From a virus, in IMG/VR virus record IMGVR_UViG_3300017990_000353, positions 1-20,629 of that record: a stretch of 20,629 nucleotides of DNA; one strand, 5' to 3'. The notes below the pieces were generated by a model, which was given only the letters and a program-made list of their open reading frames with translations, was not told where the DNA came from and made no database searches. A program made the position numbers and the translations under genes. Positions 1 to 8,934 of the stretch are shown piece after piece; position 1 is the stretch's first letter; each line of letters opens with the position of its first letter.

Positions 1-54
1 CCAAAAGGTTGCAAGCTTTGCGTCTGCCTTATCTCTGAGTTTAGCAAGAGTCAT
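1..54 (-). CDS. Start of a small phage protein (3' end outside window)
   Basis: An ATG lies 3 bases after the fibre stop codon, and an open frame of 18 codons runs off the left edge, reading MTLAKLRDKADAKLATFW. From memory of the family, this resembles the start of a short conserved phage protein often found next to tail fibre genes (a pattern of alternating basic and Asp/Ala residues followed by an aromatic FW pair). I cannot name its function. The position directly after the fibre suggests the same late transcript. It is partial, so length and domains cannot be judged. Confidence 0.6.
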   Translation of the reverse strand, partial: MTLAKLRDKADAKLATFW

Positions 55-57
55 ACG

Positions 58-2097
58 CTAGGCGGTGTACTGGATATATAGCGCACCCTCCGTGGTGGTG
101 CTTGCGGTTGGTGGCGTTGCGCTAGTTCCGTAGCAGACGTTCACCACTTCGTCCGTCGTTCCTGTGCCGTGGTCACTTGCTACTACTGCTCCTGTGAACG
201 TCGCACCTGCGAGTGCTGCCTTCTTGTCCAGTTCAACCTTTGCCCCTGCTGGTGTGACTGCTCGTGTTGTATCTGTGCCTGTTGTAACTTCTGCGTCCGT
301 AGCAAGCTCTACTACACCCTCTGCTGTTGTGCTAGCGTTTGGTAGGTTTGCTTCTGGTAGAACACCTGTCACATCTGCTGTGAGGTCAATCTGATTGCGG
401 GTTATCTCTTGCCCTGTGATGGTGATGTAGTCTGGTGTGCCAGCAAGGGTAACGTTGGTTGAGTTGTCTGTACCTGCTTGGTCTACATCGAGCGTAGCGC
501 GTGCGGTAGCTGCGTCTGCATCGTCAATAACCGTTGCGCCGAAGGCACTGATTGTCGTGTTTGCAGGCAGCGAAAGTGTCTTGATGTCTGCGTCTACCTC
601 ACTATCCATAAGTGCTCCTGCTGCGGTGACGTTTGCGGTGTCGGTTACGTCTGCCCCTGTTTCAATGCCATCCAGCTTTGTTTTGTCACCGTCTACAAAT
701 GCACCCTCCGACGGTTTCACCTGTAGTGTTGATGTGTCGAGTGCCTTGACACCAGCAAGGTCTGTCAGTTCTGAGTCCATGAGAGCGCCAGCACTGGTCA
801 CATTTGCTGTGTCGGTCACATCTGCACCTGCTTCGATGCCGTCTAGTTTTGTCTTGTCGCCGTCTGCAAAACCACCCTCAGCAGGTTCTACCTGTATCGT
901 GCCAGTGATACCGTCGAGCTTGTTGAGTTCTGTTGCCGTGATACTCGTTGTGCCACCGTCCATTGAGATGCTGCCGTCTTGCTGTATGCGCAGTGCCTCT
1001 GAGCGCGAGGTCGCGCCGTTGTTCGTAATTTCAAACCGTAGCTCTGCACCGTTCTGTACTCCGCTCCAGTTCTCGGTGGCGTATGCTGAAGCCATTGCTG
1101 CGTTTGCCATTGTGCTTGCTCCGTCATTTGCACCACCGAAGAGGAAGTAACCAAGTCGTGTGCCTGATGCTGTGGCCGCACCATCATCACTGTATCCAGC
1201 CATACCAGCACCTGTGTTGCCACTTGCTACATCGTTGATGAACTGTGCCGTCACACCGTTGCCGTTGCGTGTCACAGAGAGTGTGTCGCCGTCAAACGTG
1301 AGGTCTGCGTCGCCCTCTATCGTGCCGTCACCTGTCCATACACCTACCTGTCCATCTGCTGGTGTTCCCACCTTTGCTACGTCACCACCTCCTGCTGGTA
1401 CAGCCCACTTGACGCCGAGTGCTTCTGAACTGTCTGCGGTGAGCACAGTGTTATCTGCGCCAATTGGTACACGAGCATTGGTAGTGCTGTAGCCCCACAA
1501 ATCGCCCTTCGTGGTGAGTGGTGAGGACAGACCACCTGTTGTCGTGCCACCTGATACATTCACGCCACCATGCACGAACTTTGGCCCACGGCTGGTTGCA
1601 GCGTCGAGCTTCCTAAACTGTGTTTCAATTTCATCCTGTAGGCCGTCAATAGCGGTGAACTTGAGTCTGTCGTGTCCCTCTAGGGCTTCCAGTTCTGCCT
1701 TGATGTAGTCAACGGTGATCACGTCAGTCGCCAATTCTGGCTTTGGTAGTGCCTCAACCTGTTTGGTGATGAAGTCGCGCACCTCTTTGTAGTCTGGGTA
1801 GTCCACACCTGCAATCGGAGTCGTACCGTCCTTTCCTGGTGCACCGTCGCGCACTTGCTTCATCCGCTTGTCCACACCCTGCAACAATTTGACGAAGTGC
1901 TTGTCGAGTTCTTTTTGCCGTTTCTGCGCTGCGCTGTCGATGTCAATGATGGCCTTTTGGCTGTTGATCCGTGCTTGCTTGACCGCCTCTATGACTTTGT
2001 TGAACATCGAGTAGAACTCGTCAGAGGTGATGTAGTCCTCTTCTTGGAGTCTTCCCATCATTCGCTCGAAGTCTTTTTTAGTAATTTTGTTGGCCAT
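58..2097 (-). CDS. Tail fibre protein
   Basis: A 679-residue protein built like a trimeric phage fibre. Residues 1-80 are charged and helical, a likely virion-attachment segment. Residues 84-102 hold a short collagen-like stretch (GAPGKDG, then GVDYPD). A second helical part runs to about 165. The rest is Gly/Thr/Ala/Asp-rich and probably beta-structured. A TTKGDLWGY...VLTADS segment near 193-225 is common in phage fibres. A 37-residue unit (DGDKTKLDGI...GADVTDTANVT) occurs twice, at 407-443 and 464-500. Near 590-625 there is an EGVVELATDAE...RAVTPAG repeat of the Phage_fiber_2 type. The C-terminus ends in a GALYIQY motif typical of fibre tips. Its likely role is host surface recognition; receptor and enzymatic activity cannot be read from the sequence. 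A TATAAT box lies 14 bases before the ATG. Confidence 0.88.
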   Translation of the reverse strand: MANKITKKDFERMMGRLQEEDYITSDEFYSMFNKVIEAVKQARINSQKAIIDIDSAAQKRQKELDKHFVKLLQGVDKRMKQVRDGAPGKDGTTPIAGVDYPDYKEVRDFITKQVEALPKPELATDVITVDYIKAELEALEGHDRLKFTAIDGLQDEIETQFRKLDAATSRGPKFVHGGVNVSGGTTTGGLSSPLTTKGDLWGYSTTNARVPIGADNTVLTADSSEALGVKWAVPAGGGDVAKVGTPADGQVGVWTGDGTIEGDADLTFDGDTLSVTRNGNGVTAQFINDVASGNTGAGMAGYSDDGAATASGTRLGYFLFGGANDGASTMANAAMASAYATENWSGVQNGAELRFEITNNGATSRSEALRIQQDGSISMDGGTTSITATELNKLDGITGTIQVEPAEGGFADGDKTKLDGIEAGADVTDTANVTSAGALMDSELTDLAGVKALDTSTLQVKPSEGAFVDGDKTKLDGIETGADVTDTANVTAAGALMDSEVDADIKTLSLPANTTISAFGATVIDDADAATARATLDVDQAGTDNSTNVTLAGTPDYITITGQEITRNQIDLTADVTGVLPEANLPNASTTAEGVVELATDAEVTTGTDTTRAVTPAGAKVELDKKAALAGATFTGAVVASDHGTGTTDEVVNVCYGTSATPPTASTTTEGALYIQYTA
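598..879 (-). repeat. Two copies of a 111-bp in-frame repeat in the fibre gene
   Basis: The units at 769-879 and 598-708 are each 111 bases, spaced by a 171-base period, and encode near-identical 37-residue segments (residues 407-443 and 464-500). The proteins differ at few positions (for example GGF/GAF, EAG/ETG, TSAG/TAAG), while the DNA differs mostly at third codon positions. The duplication is therefore old or held by protein-level selection rather than a recent slip. Confidence 0.85.
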
Positions 2098-2111
2098 GAT
2101 GTGTGTTTTTT

Positions 2112-2117
2112 ATTATA
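2112..2117 (-). promoter_or_regulatory. Candidate -10 box of the tail fibre gene
   Basis: On the minus strand a perfect TATAAT lies in the 22-base gap between the preceding gene and the fibre ATG, with 14 bases between box and ATG. No convincing -35 hexamer is seen at 16-18 bases upstream and there is no extended TG. Transcription would start about 7-8 bases before the ATG, leaving almost no leader. Confidence 0.45.
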
Positions 2118-2119
2118 AC

Positions 2120-4318
2120 CTATGCTGCTCTGTCTATTGCCTTGCCAATTCGCGCTGCTTCCTTTATGTAACGGTTCTTTGCACTTTGGCTGATACTTGG
2201 GTTCAGTGCTCGTTCATACAAAAGTTGCTGCTGCTGGGCGAGTTCTTGCAACTGTGTTCTACGGGCACCAGGAGTTAGTTGTTCGAGGTCTTTCAGTATT
2301 TCGCCTATATCCAACATGCCACCTTCTTTGTTTGGTAAGTCAGGGTTGAAAAACTCTTTTGCGCGTTGCGCCAGTGTAGGATTTGTTGCATCCGACGTGC
2401 TAGTATTGGTGGATGATACGGGTTGACGTGTTGTTGTCGGTGGCGTTGGTACTTGGGTTCCTGTTGGTGCTTCTAGTAGTGCTTGTATAGCCTTTTGTTG
2501 GTCAGTTGCATCTGGTTGGCCTATACGCATGATGTCGCCAAACGCCTGTCGTATACCTCCTGAGAATGAGGCTGGCTGCGTTGTTTGATCGGCGAATATC
2601 TTTTGAAGATACAGCTCAAACTCGCCAAGCGATTTGAGGTCTGCACCATTGTAGCCGTTCATTCGAGCTAGGCGATCTAGCTCGTCCACTATCGCTTCGT
2701 ACTCTGCACGCGACTGCGCGTTGCTAAACACCCTGCGTAGCCGTGTTTCAACGGTAGCACCCTCTGGCACTGATATATTCAAGTTTCGGCTAGTTTTGAA
2801 CAGTGTTTCATCGAGGTCGTCAACGAAATTGCGGTATTGCCTATACTGATTGTTGAGCGCACGCAACTCGACTCCTGGCTGTCCTGGCATGTTGTCAAGT
2901 GGGCTGCGGTAAATATCGCGTGCAAGTGTTGTGAAGTTCACTCTTTCTCCGTTTACGTTTACATATGGGACAGAGCTTTCTGTTGATTGGTATGCTTCGC
3001 GTTGTATTCGGGAAAGTAGCGAGTCTAGCTCTTGTAGATCGATCGGGTCTAGGGTGTCACCGCGCGAGTGTACCTTGTCGTATATTTCACGAACGACCTT
3101 GCTTTCCGCTTTGCTAAAGTTTGACGGCCCAAAGTCAAGTCTGCCACCAGGCCCAACAACGACCTTGTTATCGCGCAACAGGTCGTCAAACTGTGCGTAC
3201 GCTGGACGCATGTCAACAGTCACACCGTCTGGTAGGTTGTTGATGGCAGTTTCTATTTCTTGGCCTATCTGTGCTCGACGCGCATCTACCGCTCGGTACT
3301 GAGCTGCACCTGTGTCAGCAATGATTTTACCGATGGCTTCTCTATTATCGCCCGCAGCATGGAAGTACATATCGCTCATGCTGTTGCGTGTTGCGTCGTC
3401 TGCGGTAGTTATGAGTCGCACTTGTCGTTCTGGCACGTCTGCTTTTACGGCAGCACGTATTTCAGGGGTTGGAGCTTCGCGGATAGCCTGTTGCTTGGCC
3501 CGTGCTTGTTTCATGCGGTCTTGCAGGTGTGTGATAGCCCGTCTAGTATTGTCTGTCACAATGTTTGCGGTGTCGCCTACTACGGTTCCTGTTCCAATGG
3601 CCGTCCTACCAACGCCCTCCGCAACGTCCTCAACAACCTCGCCAACAACGGTAGTAGGCCGTAGTGAACGTCCAGCGCGAACGACAGCGTCTATACCCTC
3701 TGTTGCGGCACGCTTTACACCTGAACCAACGCCTTTCATGCCAACCAGTTCGACTGCTGCCTCAAGCAAGGCCATGTCTGCACGCACTTTTCTAAACTCA
3801 ACAGGGTCGTTTTCGCGCAACCATTCGTAGTCTGCCCTAAGGCCCTGTACTGTTTCTGTGTTTGCAATAGGCATGGCGACGTTCTCCATAAACGACTTGG
3901 CAATCTTGTCTTCTCTTTCCTGTGTTACGGCAGCTTTACCAACTCCTAGAAACAACTCACCTGCGCCTCGTGCAATTCCACCAGCAACCTCGCCAACAAT
4001 GTTTTTTCCTGTGGTAAATGCTTCACCGAGTGTTTTGGTGTCGTCTTGCATCCACGCAGTTTGACTTTCGGAAGCTCGCTGCACACCCTGACCAAACTGT
4101 TTTCCAGCACCAACGACTGCCTGGCCTATATCACCAATCGTTTCTTCTATTGAAAAACCCTCATCTTCATCACGAGTAAATATGGCATCTGTGAGCAAAG
4201 GACTTTGGCGGCCCTCACGACTAGCTGCGACAGCCATTTTTGCATCGAGAAGACTACCGCCGTTCTTCTTGACGTTTCGCATTATCTCTATTTCTCCTGG
4301 GGTTAAATCTGGTTCCAT
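2120..4318 (-). CDS. Large helical protein, probable internal virion/ejection protein
   Basis: A 732-residue protein without a recognisable catalytic motif. The N-terminal third has several Gly/Ala-rich amphipathic or mildly hydrophobic segments (GDIGQAVVGAGKQFGQGV; NIVGEVAGGIARGAGELFLG; VGEVVEDVAEGVGRTAIG), roughly residues 60-255. The middle is charged and helical. A Thr/Pro/Ser linker near 630-660 is followed by a Gln-rich helical C-terminus. Membrane-active Gly-rich helices in a large protein between nozzle and fibre genes fit proteins ejected into the host at infection (T7 gp14/15/16-type role), but this rests on position and composition, not on homology I can prove. Its start lies inside the preceding gene (16-base overlap). 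A tail-associated structural protein is the alternative. Confidence 0.5.
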   Translation of the reverse strand: MEPDLTPGEIEIMRNVKKNGGSLLDAKMAVAASREGRQSPLLTDAIFTRDEDEGFSIEETIGDIGQAVVGAGKQFGQGVQRASESQTAWMQDDTKTLGEAFTTGKNIVGEVAGGIARGAGELFLGVGKAAVTQEREDKIAKSFMENVAMPIANTETVQGLRADYEWLRENDPVEFRKVRADMALLEAAVELVGMKGVGSGVKRAATEGIDAVVRAGRSLRPTTVVGEVVEDVAEGVGRTAIGTGTVVGDTANIVTDNTRRAITHLQDRMKQARAKQQAIREAPTPEIRAAVKADVPERQVRLITTADDATRNSMSDMYFHAAGDNREAIGKIIADTGAAQYRAVDARRAQIGQEIETAINNLPDGVTVDMRPAYAQFDDLLRDNKVVVGPGGRLDFGPSNFSKAESKVVREIYDKVHSRGDTLDPIDLQELDSLLSRIQREAYQSTESSVPYVNVNGERVNFTTLARDIYRSPLDNMPGQPGVELRALNNQYRQYRNFVDDLDETLFKTSRNLNISVPEGATVETRLRRVFSNAQSRAEYEAIVDELDRLARMNGYNGADLKSLGEFELYLQKIFADQTTQPASFSGGIRQAFGDIMRIGQPDATDQQKAIQALLEAPTGTQVPTPPTTTRQPVSSTNTSTSDATNPTLAQRAKEFFNPDLPNKEGGMLDIGEILKDLEQLTPGARRTQLQELAQQQQLLYERALNPSISQSAKNRYIKEAARIGKAIDRAA

Positions 4319-5868
4319 ACTTCATCCATTTGGTTACTAGTAGCAATACCAACTGCGTTGTCTACGCGACTCTCAGACACGGTTTCGTACAGATCTTTGA
4401 GTGCCTTTTCTACCTTTTCAGGGCTTCCGATGAACTCTTGCTTTTCCCTATCCCACATTGTTGCAAGCTTGTTGGCTGAGTCTGCAACTACATCCATTTC
4501 TTTTTCATTAAGTGCACCAAACGTAATACCGCGTGCCTTTGCATCTGCCAATGCGTTGAGTGTGCTGACTGACGTGATGTAGTCCATGTTGGACGCGAGG
4601 TTTTCTTGTGCAAGTTTGTTTGCAAAGTAGCCACGGTTGGATGGCTGGAATGCACTTACAAACGCACCTTTGATTTTTCCTGTTGTAACGCTCAGTCCAA
4701 GCTCGTTGTTGTACGCCTCCACGATATTTTCTTGCATATTTGCGTACACAGCGTCATTCTGCTTCTTTGCCACTTCGCGTTGTGCCGTTTCTGCTGAAAT
4801 ATCACCAGCCTTTGCTGCTGCGTCGAGGTTGTATTTGGCCCAGGCAAGCTGCTGTTCTGCTGCAAAGCGTGACTTTTGCCACGAGAGGTTGGGGTCAATT
4901 CCGTACTGCCCTGCTGCCACCCATGCTTCCTCTGGCGTGCTTGCGTTCTTTATGTTTTGCACAACATCGACAGGGGCACCGTTGACACTTGCAACGCGCA
5001 CGGCCTCCATTTTGGTTTCTCTCATATCAGACACAAACTGCTCCTGTAACCGTAGCTGGCTGTTGAACGTAGCCTGTTCGCTGTCGGTCATGTCGTCGCC
5101 CAACACGTCGTACATGGTGCGCCAGAAGCCCATTTGTCGTTCGTACCGTTGGTTTTCTGCGTCTATTGCGCTCTGTGCTGTTTCGTATGCCATCTGGTAG
5201 TCCTGTCGTGCGTAGTGCAAAGCCATAGCCTTGTCAGCAAGGTTCTGGTCGCTTTCGTACTTGTAGTTCTGTATGTCAGCCTCTAGTGCACCACGTAGTT
5301 TACCCTCAGGGTTGGTTCGCATCTCCTGAATGGTACGTCGCTGGTCAGCTACTGCCTGATCGTAGCCCTGCTGTAGTCGGTTTGCTTCTTCTTGTCGTGC
5401 AAACACCCCCTCTTGCCGTCGTATAGCGTCTGCATCGAAGTCCTGGCCCTCTTGGTAAACGCCCATGAGGTTTTGTACCGCCATGTCGCGTGCCGACAAT
5501 TCCTGTGGCTCGGCGACTGCCTGCTCGCCACCAATGGCTGCTGAAAGCTGACTGTCGAGTGGTGAAGCTGCTGCTGGTTCTGTTGCTACCCCCATGCCAG
5601 CCGTGCCTAGTTCCCCTGCACCGATTTCAACGTCTGCTGGTGGTGCGACATAGCCAAGCTGCTGTGCTCGTGCTGGGTTGTGTTTATAGATAGCTGCTAG
5701 TTGGTCGCTGTTGTATGTGAAACCAGTGTTTGCTGGTTGTGTTGTTGGTTGTGTTGCTGGTTGTGGTCGCCCACCCTTTGCTGCTACAGCAGCGTTCGTC
5801 GCCTCTTGTACTGCGCTCCCTTTGGAGGCGAGTGCCGACATTGTTGGATCTAGGTTATAGGTTGCCAT
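4303..5868 (-). CDS. Large helical virion protein, probable ejection protein
   Basis: A 521-residue protein. Residues 1-50 are low-complexity Ala/Thr/Pro/Gln with a TQP repeat. Residues about 125-300 are strongly helical, Gln/Glu/Ala-rich and coiled-coil-like. The C-terminal part contains an AKARGITFGALNEKEMD segment (about residues 443-459) that resembles a motif (GATFGALS.xEL) I know from large uncharacterised phage virion proteins. No signal peptide, lysozyme or protease motif is visible. It follows the nozzle-like gene after a single base and overlaps the next large protein gene by 16 bases, so the pair is probably made together. Internal virion or ejection protein is the best inference; a tail adhesin or chaperone cannot be excluded. 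Confidence 0.5.
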   Translation of the reverse strand: MATYNLDPTMSALASKGSAVQEATNAAVAAKGGRPQPATQPTTQPANTGFTYNSDQLAAIYKHNPARAQQLGYVAPPADVEIGAGELGTAGMGVATEPAAASPLDSQLSAAIGGEQAVAEPQELSARDMAVQNLMGVYQEGQDFDADAIRRQEGVFARQEEANRLQQGYDQAVADQRRTIQEMRTNPEGKLRGALEADIQNYKYESDQNLADKAMALHYARQDYQMAYETAQSAIDAENQRYERQMGFWRTMYDVLGDDMTDSEQATFNSQLRLQEQFVSDMRETKMEAVRVASVNGAPVDVVQNIKNASTPEEAWVAAGQYGIDPNLSWQKSRFAAEQQLAWAKYNLDAAAKAGDISAETAQREVAKKQNDAVYANMQENIVEAYNNELGLSVTTGKIKGAFVSAFQPSNRGYFANKLAQENLASNMDYITSVSTLNALADAKARGITFGALNEKEMDVVADSANKLATMWDREKQEFIGSPEKVEKALKDLYETVSESRVDNAVGIATSNQMDEVWNQI

Positions 5869-5878
5869 ATTACGCTAC
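5865..5878 (-). repeat. 14-bp gene-junction sequence, copy 1
   Basis: GTAGCGTAATATGG on the minus strand spans the nozzle-like gene stop (PVA, TAA), one base, and the next ATG. An identical 14-mer at 12892-12905 spans the portal stop and the following small gene start. Both upstream proteins end Pro-Val-Ala. Shared ancestry of the junction or selection on stop-start coupling could explain it; chance is possible. Confidence 0.5.
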
Positions 5879-7987
5879 TGGTTTATGAAGTACGTGGGCT
5901 ACTAATAGTTCTTCGATTTCCACGTCCTCGCCTCGCAGTTCTATCTTGAACTGAATGGCCTTGCTCTTCACTCCATTGTTACCCAGTGCGACTTCCGAGT
6001 ACCCGTCTTCATTCGTAATTGTATCACTGTCAAGGGTGGTTTGATAATTCCAGCGTGATACGACGGCTCGTGCGGTGTCACTGGCACTAATGTTTTTGAC
6101 TGCCTCTCTCAGGTTTACGGTATATGTTCCACCAGCCTCACTGATACTGTCGATGTGTAGTAGGTATCCTGATCCAGCACCCTGTACCACCTCTACTTCG
6201 TCACCAGCCTGTACGTTAGCGAACTGTGTATCGGTTGTGGTGAAGGTGTCGCTGTCTGACCATGTGATTGCACCTCCGAGTGTACGGTTTGCGTCGATAT
6301 ACTTGACTTTAACTATAGGGTCTTCGACAAGCGTGCGGTATTTGACCACGATTTTATCCAGGGCCGTTTCAAGTTTGCTGTGTTTGATGAATAGCTTTTG
6401 CCAATCTTCTTGCAGCCCTGCGCTCATCATTTTTGATGTGACAAAGTAGCCTCGGTTCTCCGTGTCTGGCAGCACGTAGCCACCACATTCATAGTTCGTA
6501 GTTGTGTCCTTGTGCTGTACAACAGCCCCGTATAGTAGACCGTCATGGTAAACGCCGCCGTCCACAGTTATTGGCCGCTCGTCAATTTGTACGCACCCCT
6601 GCAAAGACGTTGGTGTGTATGACTGGCCGAAGTCACTTTTTGGGTAGAACTGTAGTACCTGGTTGTTGTTGCCCGTGCCTGTCAGGTCGATTTCCGTACC
6701 ATCTATTGCATCCTGATAGCTTGCTGCAAGCTGTATGGTTGTCGCGTCTACTTTGATGGTGTAGTACAGGGCATCATCATCGAGGCCAGCTATCGCTGTA
6801 GCACTATCAGCGCTGTAGTATCGCACTGGTGTCCCAGTGTCTTCTGCTGCGGTGACGGTGATTTCATTGGTAGCGGTGTCAACATCTGTTGTTGCAACAA
6901 CGTCAACCACAGTCTTTGTTGCTGTAGTTGCATGTCGATGGTACAAACCAACCGACTCATCATACGCATATATGCCAGCATTTTGATTTGCTAGGTATTT
7001 TTGCCCGTCTTTTGCAAGTGCTGAGCCGTTATTGGAGCCAACATTGAAATACGCAACGCCAGACTGCAACCACGATGAACAGCTGCGAGCTGTACCGAAA
7101 GCACCAATGGAGAGAACTGCCGTTGTGTCATAAAATGATGGCAACGAACCAACGCGCACCAACTCGACTGGTGTCCAGTACAACACCTCCCCAAGAGTGG
7201 TGAACGCAAGAAAGCTGCCACGGTACGGCGCAATGGTGTGGATTGTTGATGACCCGATTGGATAAGCGTAGTTTGCAGCAGCCGTTTGATTGTCCCATAT
7301 ATACAAGACACCATTTCCTGAGTTCTCATCGTCGTGACAGCCAACTGCTATGTAGCCGTTGTTGTATGCCAAACTTTTGATGTCCATGTCTGATGGTAGC
7401 GTCAGTGTTCGTTGTAGGGCGTAGCTTGAGTCGTAAGATTTTGCCTCGTTCCCATCTCCAACAACAATTTCGTTATTTTTGAGGTCATAGCATAGTGGGT
7501 GCATATCTGCACCAAGTCCAGTCACCCTATCAGTCCAAGTTTCTGACCACGAAGTTGTAGATACAGACACAATACTGTCTGCGTCGGTTACATGCAGCTC
7601 GCCGAAAGCGGTGATGCCGTCTTCGTCCGTTTGCCTTGTTGAGCTTGGTACATTGGTTGTTGTATCTTGCGTGACCGTCAGGCGACCACCGTATTTGTTG
7701 GAGGACGTACCCGCGCCAGTGATAGAGTCCCACGTCATCGAGAAGTGAAACGCCGTGTTGTTTGTCCACACGCGATAGCTACCACCACTTTGAACAACAC
7801 CATAATGCAGTGGTACACCGAAGTCAGCGTCGTCTTGGTCACTATAGAAACTCGCTGTCGGGTGAGACAAACGTAGATAGCCCTCCTTGTCGAAGTTCAA
7901 GTTCCGAGTTGTCACAATGTCAGGTAGCTTCTCGTTTGCATACTGAACTGTCCACCTGCCATCTTCTCTTGCTGGTAGCTTTATCAT
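5870..7987 (-). CDS. Beta-rich tail protein, likely tail nozzle/tubular protein B-like
   Basis: A 705-residue protein. Residues about 160-345 show successive blade-like repeats (a small hydrophobic strand, NNEIVVGDG / NNGYIAVGCHD / RGSFLAFTT, then a YxWD- or YWTP-type strand), as in beta-propeller tail nozzles of short-tailed phages. An inserted domain at about residues 362-447 looks like the small Ig-like phage module (pattern D.ATNEITV...TGTPVRYYS...LDDDALYYTIKVDATTIQLA). The C-terminus is beta-rich. It starts in an ATGA overlap with the small gene before it and follows the adaptor closely, matching the adaptor-then-nozzle order of podoviruses. Assignment to T7 gp12/P22 gp10-like function is by architecture and position. 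A receptor-binding beta-propeller is the alternative. Confidence 0.6.
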   Translation of the reverse strand: MIKLPAREDGRWTVQYANEKLPDIVTTRNLNFDKEGYLRLSHPTASFYSDQDDADFGVPLHYGVVQSGGSYRVWTNNTAFHFSMTWDSITGAGTSSNKYGGRLTVTQDTTTNVPSSTRQTDEDGITAFGELHVTDADSIVSVSTTSWSETWTDRVTGLGADMHPLCYDLKNNEIVVGDGNEAKSYDSSYALQRTLTLPSDMDIKSLAYNNGYIAVGCHDDENSGNGVLYIWDNQTAAANYAYPIGSSTIHTIAPYRGSFLAFTTLGEVLYWTPVELVRVGSLPSFYDTTAVLSIGAFGTARSCSSWLQSGVAYFNVGSNNGSALAKDGQKYLANQNAGIYAYDESVGLYHRHATTATKTVVDVVATTDVDTATNEITVTAAEDTGTPVRYYSADSATAIAGLDDDALYYTIKVDATTIQLAASYQDAIDGTEIDLTGTGNNNQVLQFYPKSDFGQSYTPTSLQGCVQIDERPITVDGGVYHDGLLYGAVVQHKDTTTNYECGGYVLPDTENRGYFVTSKMMSAGLQEDWQKLFIKHSKLETALDKIVVKYRTLVEDPIVKVKYIDANRTLGGAITWSDSDTFTTTDTQFANVQAGDEVEVVQGAGSGYLLHIDSISEAGGTYTVNLREAVKNISASDTARAVVSRWNYQTTLDSDTITNEDGYSEVALGNNGVKSKAIQFKIELRGEDVEIEELLVAHVLHKPVA

Positions 7988-8178
7988 GGTGCTGTGGTTG
8001 CTATTTTACGTCTAATGCCGTTGACGGTGACTGGAGCGTTCGTACCATCAAAGTTACCTACTATCTTGATCTGCTGTTTGTCCATGCGTTGCATCGTGTC
8101 CTCAAGCTGTTTCACCTGGCCTCGCAACTGCTGTAGGTTCTGCAAGATCTCGTTGATTTGTTTGCTCTGGTCTTCCAT
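7984..8178 (-). CDS. Small coiled-coil protein, unknown function
   Basis: A 64-residue protein. Residues 1-40 form one Gln/Leu-rich amphipathic helix with heptad-like spacing (INEILQNLQQLRGQVKQLED), followed by a short beta-like tail ending NGIRRKIATTAP. Its ATG overlaps the adaptor stop (TAATG) and its TGA overlaps the nozzle ATG (ATGA), so its translation is coupled to both. The strict packing and non-random helix support a real gene. A small tail-assembly or trimerising factor is plausible but unproven. Confidence 0.7.
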   Translation of the reverse strand: MEDQSKQINEILQNLQQLRGQVKQLEDTMQRMDKQQIKIVGNFDGTNAPVTVNGIRRKIATTAP

Positions 8179-8918
8179 TATCGTGAGCTACGCTTTACGG
8201 CCATCATCTGCGGTACGCGGTCTTCCTCTCGTTGTCGAAAGAAGTTTTTGATGTCGGCCTCCATACGGGCAATATCATTGTTCACCAGTGCCTTGAGGTT
8301 CGGGTTGGTGTTCTCGGTAGCGTACTGGTCAACTGCATAAAGCGGTATCAACTGGTCAAACACCGACGGAATACCAGCCGTTGCGGTTGTGTCGGCTGTA
8401 GTGAACTGGTGTGGTGCGCGTTGGTAGTAGTATTTCAAGCCGTCTGTTGCGCTGTAGTTCGGTTTAGGTGCCAGGCTAATGTAGCCACCGACCTTTTCAT
8501 AGCGGAATGGTACGCCCGTGTATGATGCGTCGTCCTCTGCGTATGCTTGCGTGCCACGTTCTCGTAGGTCAAACGGGTAGATTTGTGTGTAGTCGGTTGC
8601 AGTAGCTGATTGTAGTATCAGTACCTTGAAAATAAACAGGATATCCTGTGGATTAGTCAGTGCTATCTCGCGTGTGCCACTGGTAATGTCTTCGGTTGCC
8701 GTGTCGTAGCTGCCGTGGTTCCAGTCACCAATGCGCCATCGGTTCGCGAACTCACTCATAAGAACCATGGCCCTGCTGAGTGCCTGGTTGTTGCGTACTG
8801 TCCATTGCGCTAGTTCTTTTGTGTTTCCACTGATACGGCCATAGTCGCTAGAATAGACCAAACGTTCTTCGGCCTGGATTATGCCGTTGTATGTGCTGGT
8901 GTCGTTGTAAGAGAGCAT
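8178..8918 (-). CDS. Head-tail adaptor (connector) protein
   Basis: A 246-residue protein. The pattern in the second half is that of phage adaptor proteins: a VPFRYEKVGGYISLAPKP segment (about residues 138-155), then LKYYYQRAPHQF, a PSVFDQLIPLYAV helix, and a C-terminal helix NDIARMEADIKNFFRQRE. This strand-strand-helix-helix order is known from adaptors that sit under the portal (SU10/P22 gp4/T7 gp11-like). It is the first gene after a 112-base gap and is followed by the nozzle-like gene, as expected for the tail side of the connector. The start has no SD; a CATAAT box lies 10 bases upstream. Other structural roles cannot be ruled out without a structure search. Confidence 0.65.
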   Translation of the reverse strand: MLSYNDTSTYNGIIQAEERLVYSSDYGRISGNTKELAQWTVRNNQALSRAMVLMSEFANRWRIGDWNHGSYDTATEDITSGTREIALTNPQDILFIFKVLILQSATATDYTQIYPFDLRERGTQAYAEDDASYTGVPFRYEKVGGYISLAPKPNYSATDGLKYYYQRAPHQFTTADTTATAGIPSVFDQLIPLYAVDQYATENTNPNLKALVNNDIARMEADIKNFFRQREEDRVPQMMAVKRSSR

Positions 8919-8928
8919 GATTGCTTAA

Positions 8929-8934
8929 ATTATG
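8929..8934 (-). promoter_or_regulatory. Weak candidate -10 box before the adaptor gene
   Basis: On the minus strand CATAAT lies 10 bases before the adaptor ATG in an otherwise non-coding gap. There is no extended TG and no -35 at normal spacing. It is listed because every larger gap here carries a similar box; alone it is weak. Confidence 0.3.

Noticed and set aside
437-1150. Long plus-strand open frame opposite the fibre gene
   Set aside because: It is an antisense shadow of the repetitive Ala/Thr/Val/Asp-rich fibre gene: low-complexity Ser/Ala/Val protein, no start signal, no family resemblance.
3575-3659. 9-bp inverted repeat GCCTACTAC / GTAGTAGGC
   Set aside because: It lies within a coding region encoding repeated TVVG segments, with a 67-base loop; protein repeats explain it.
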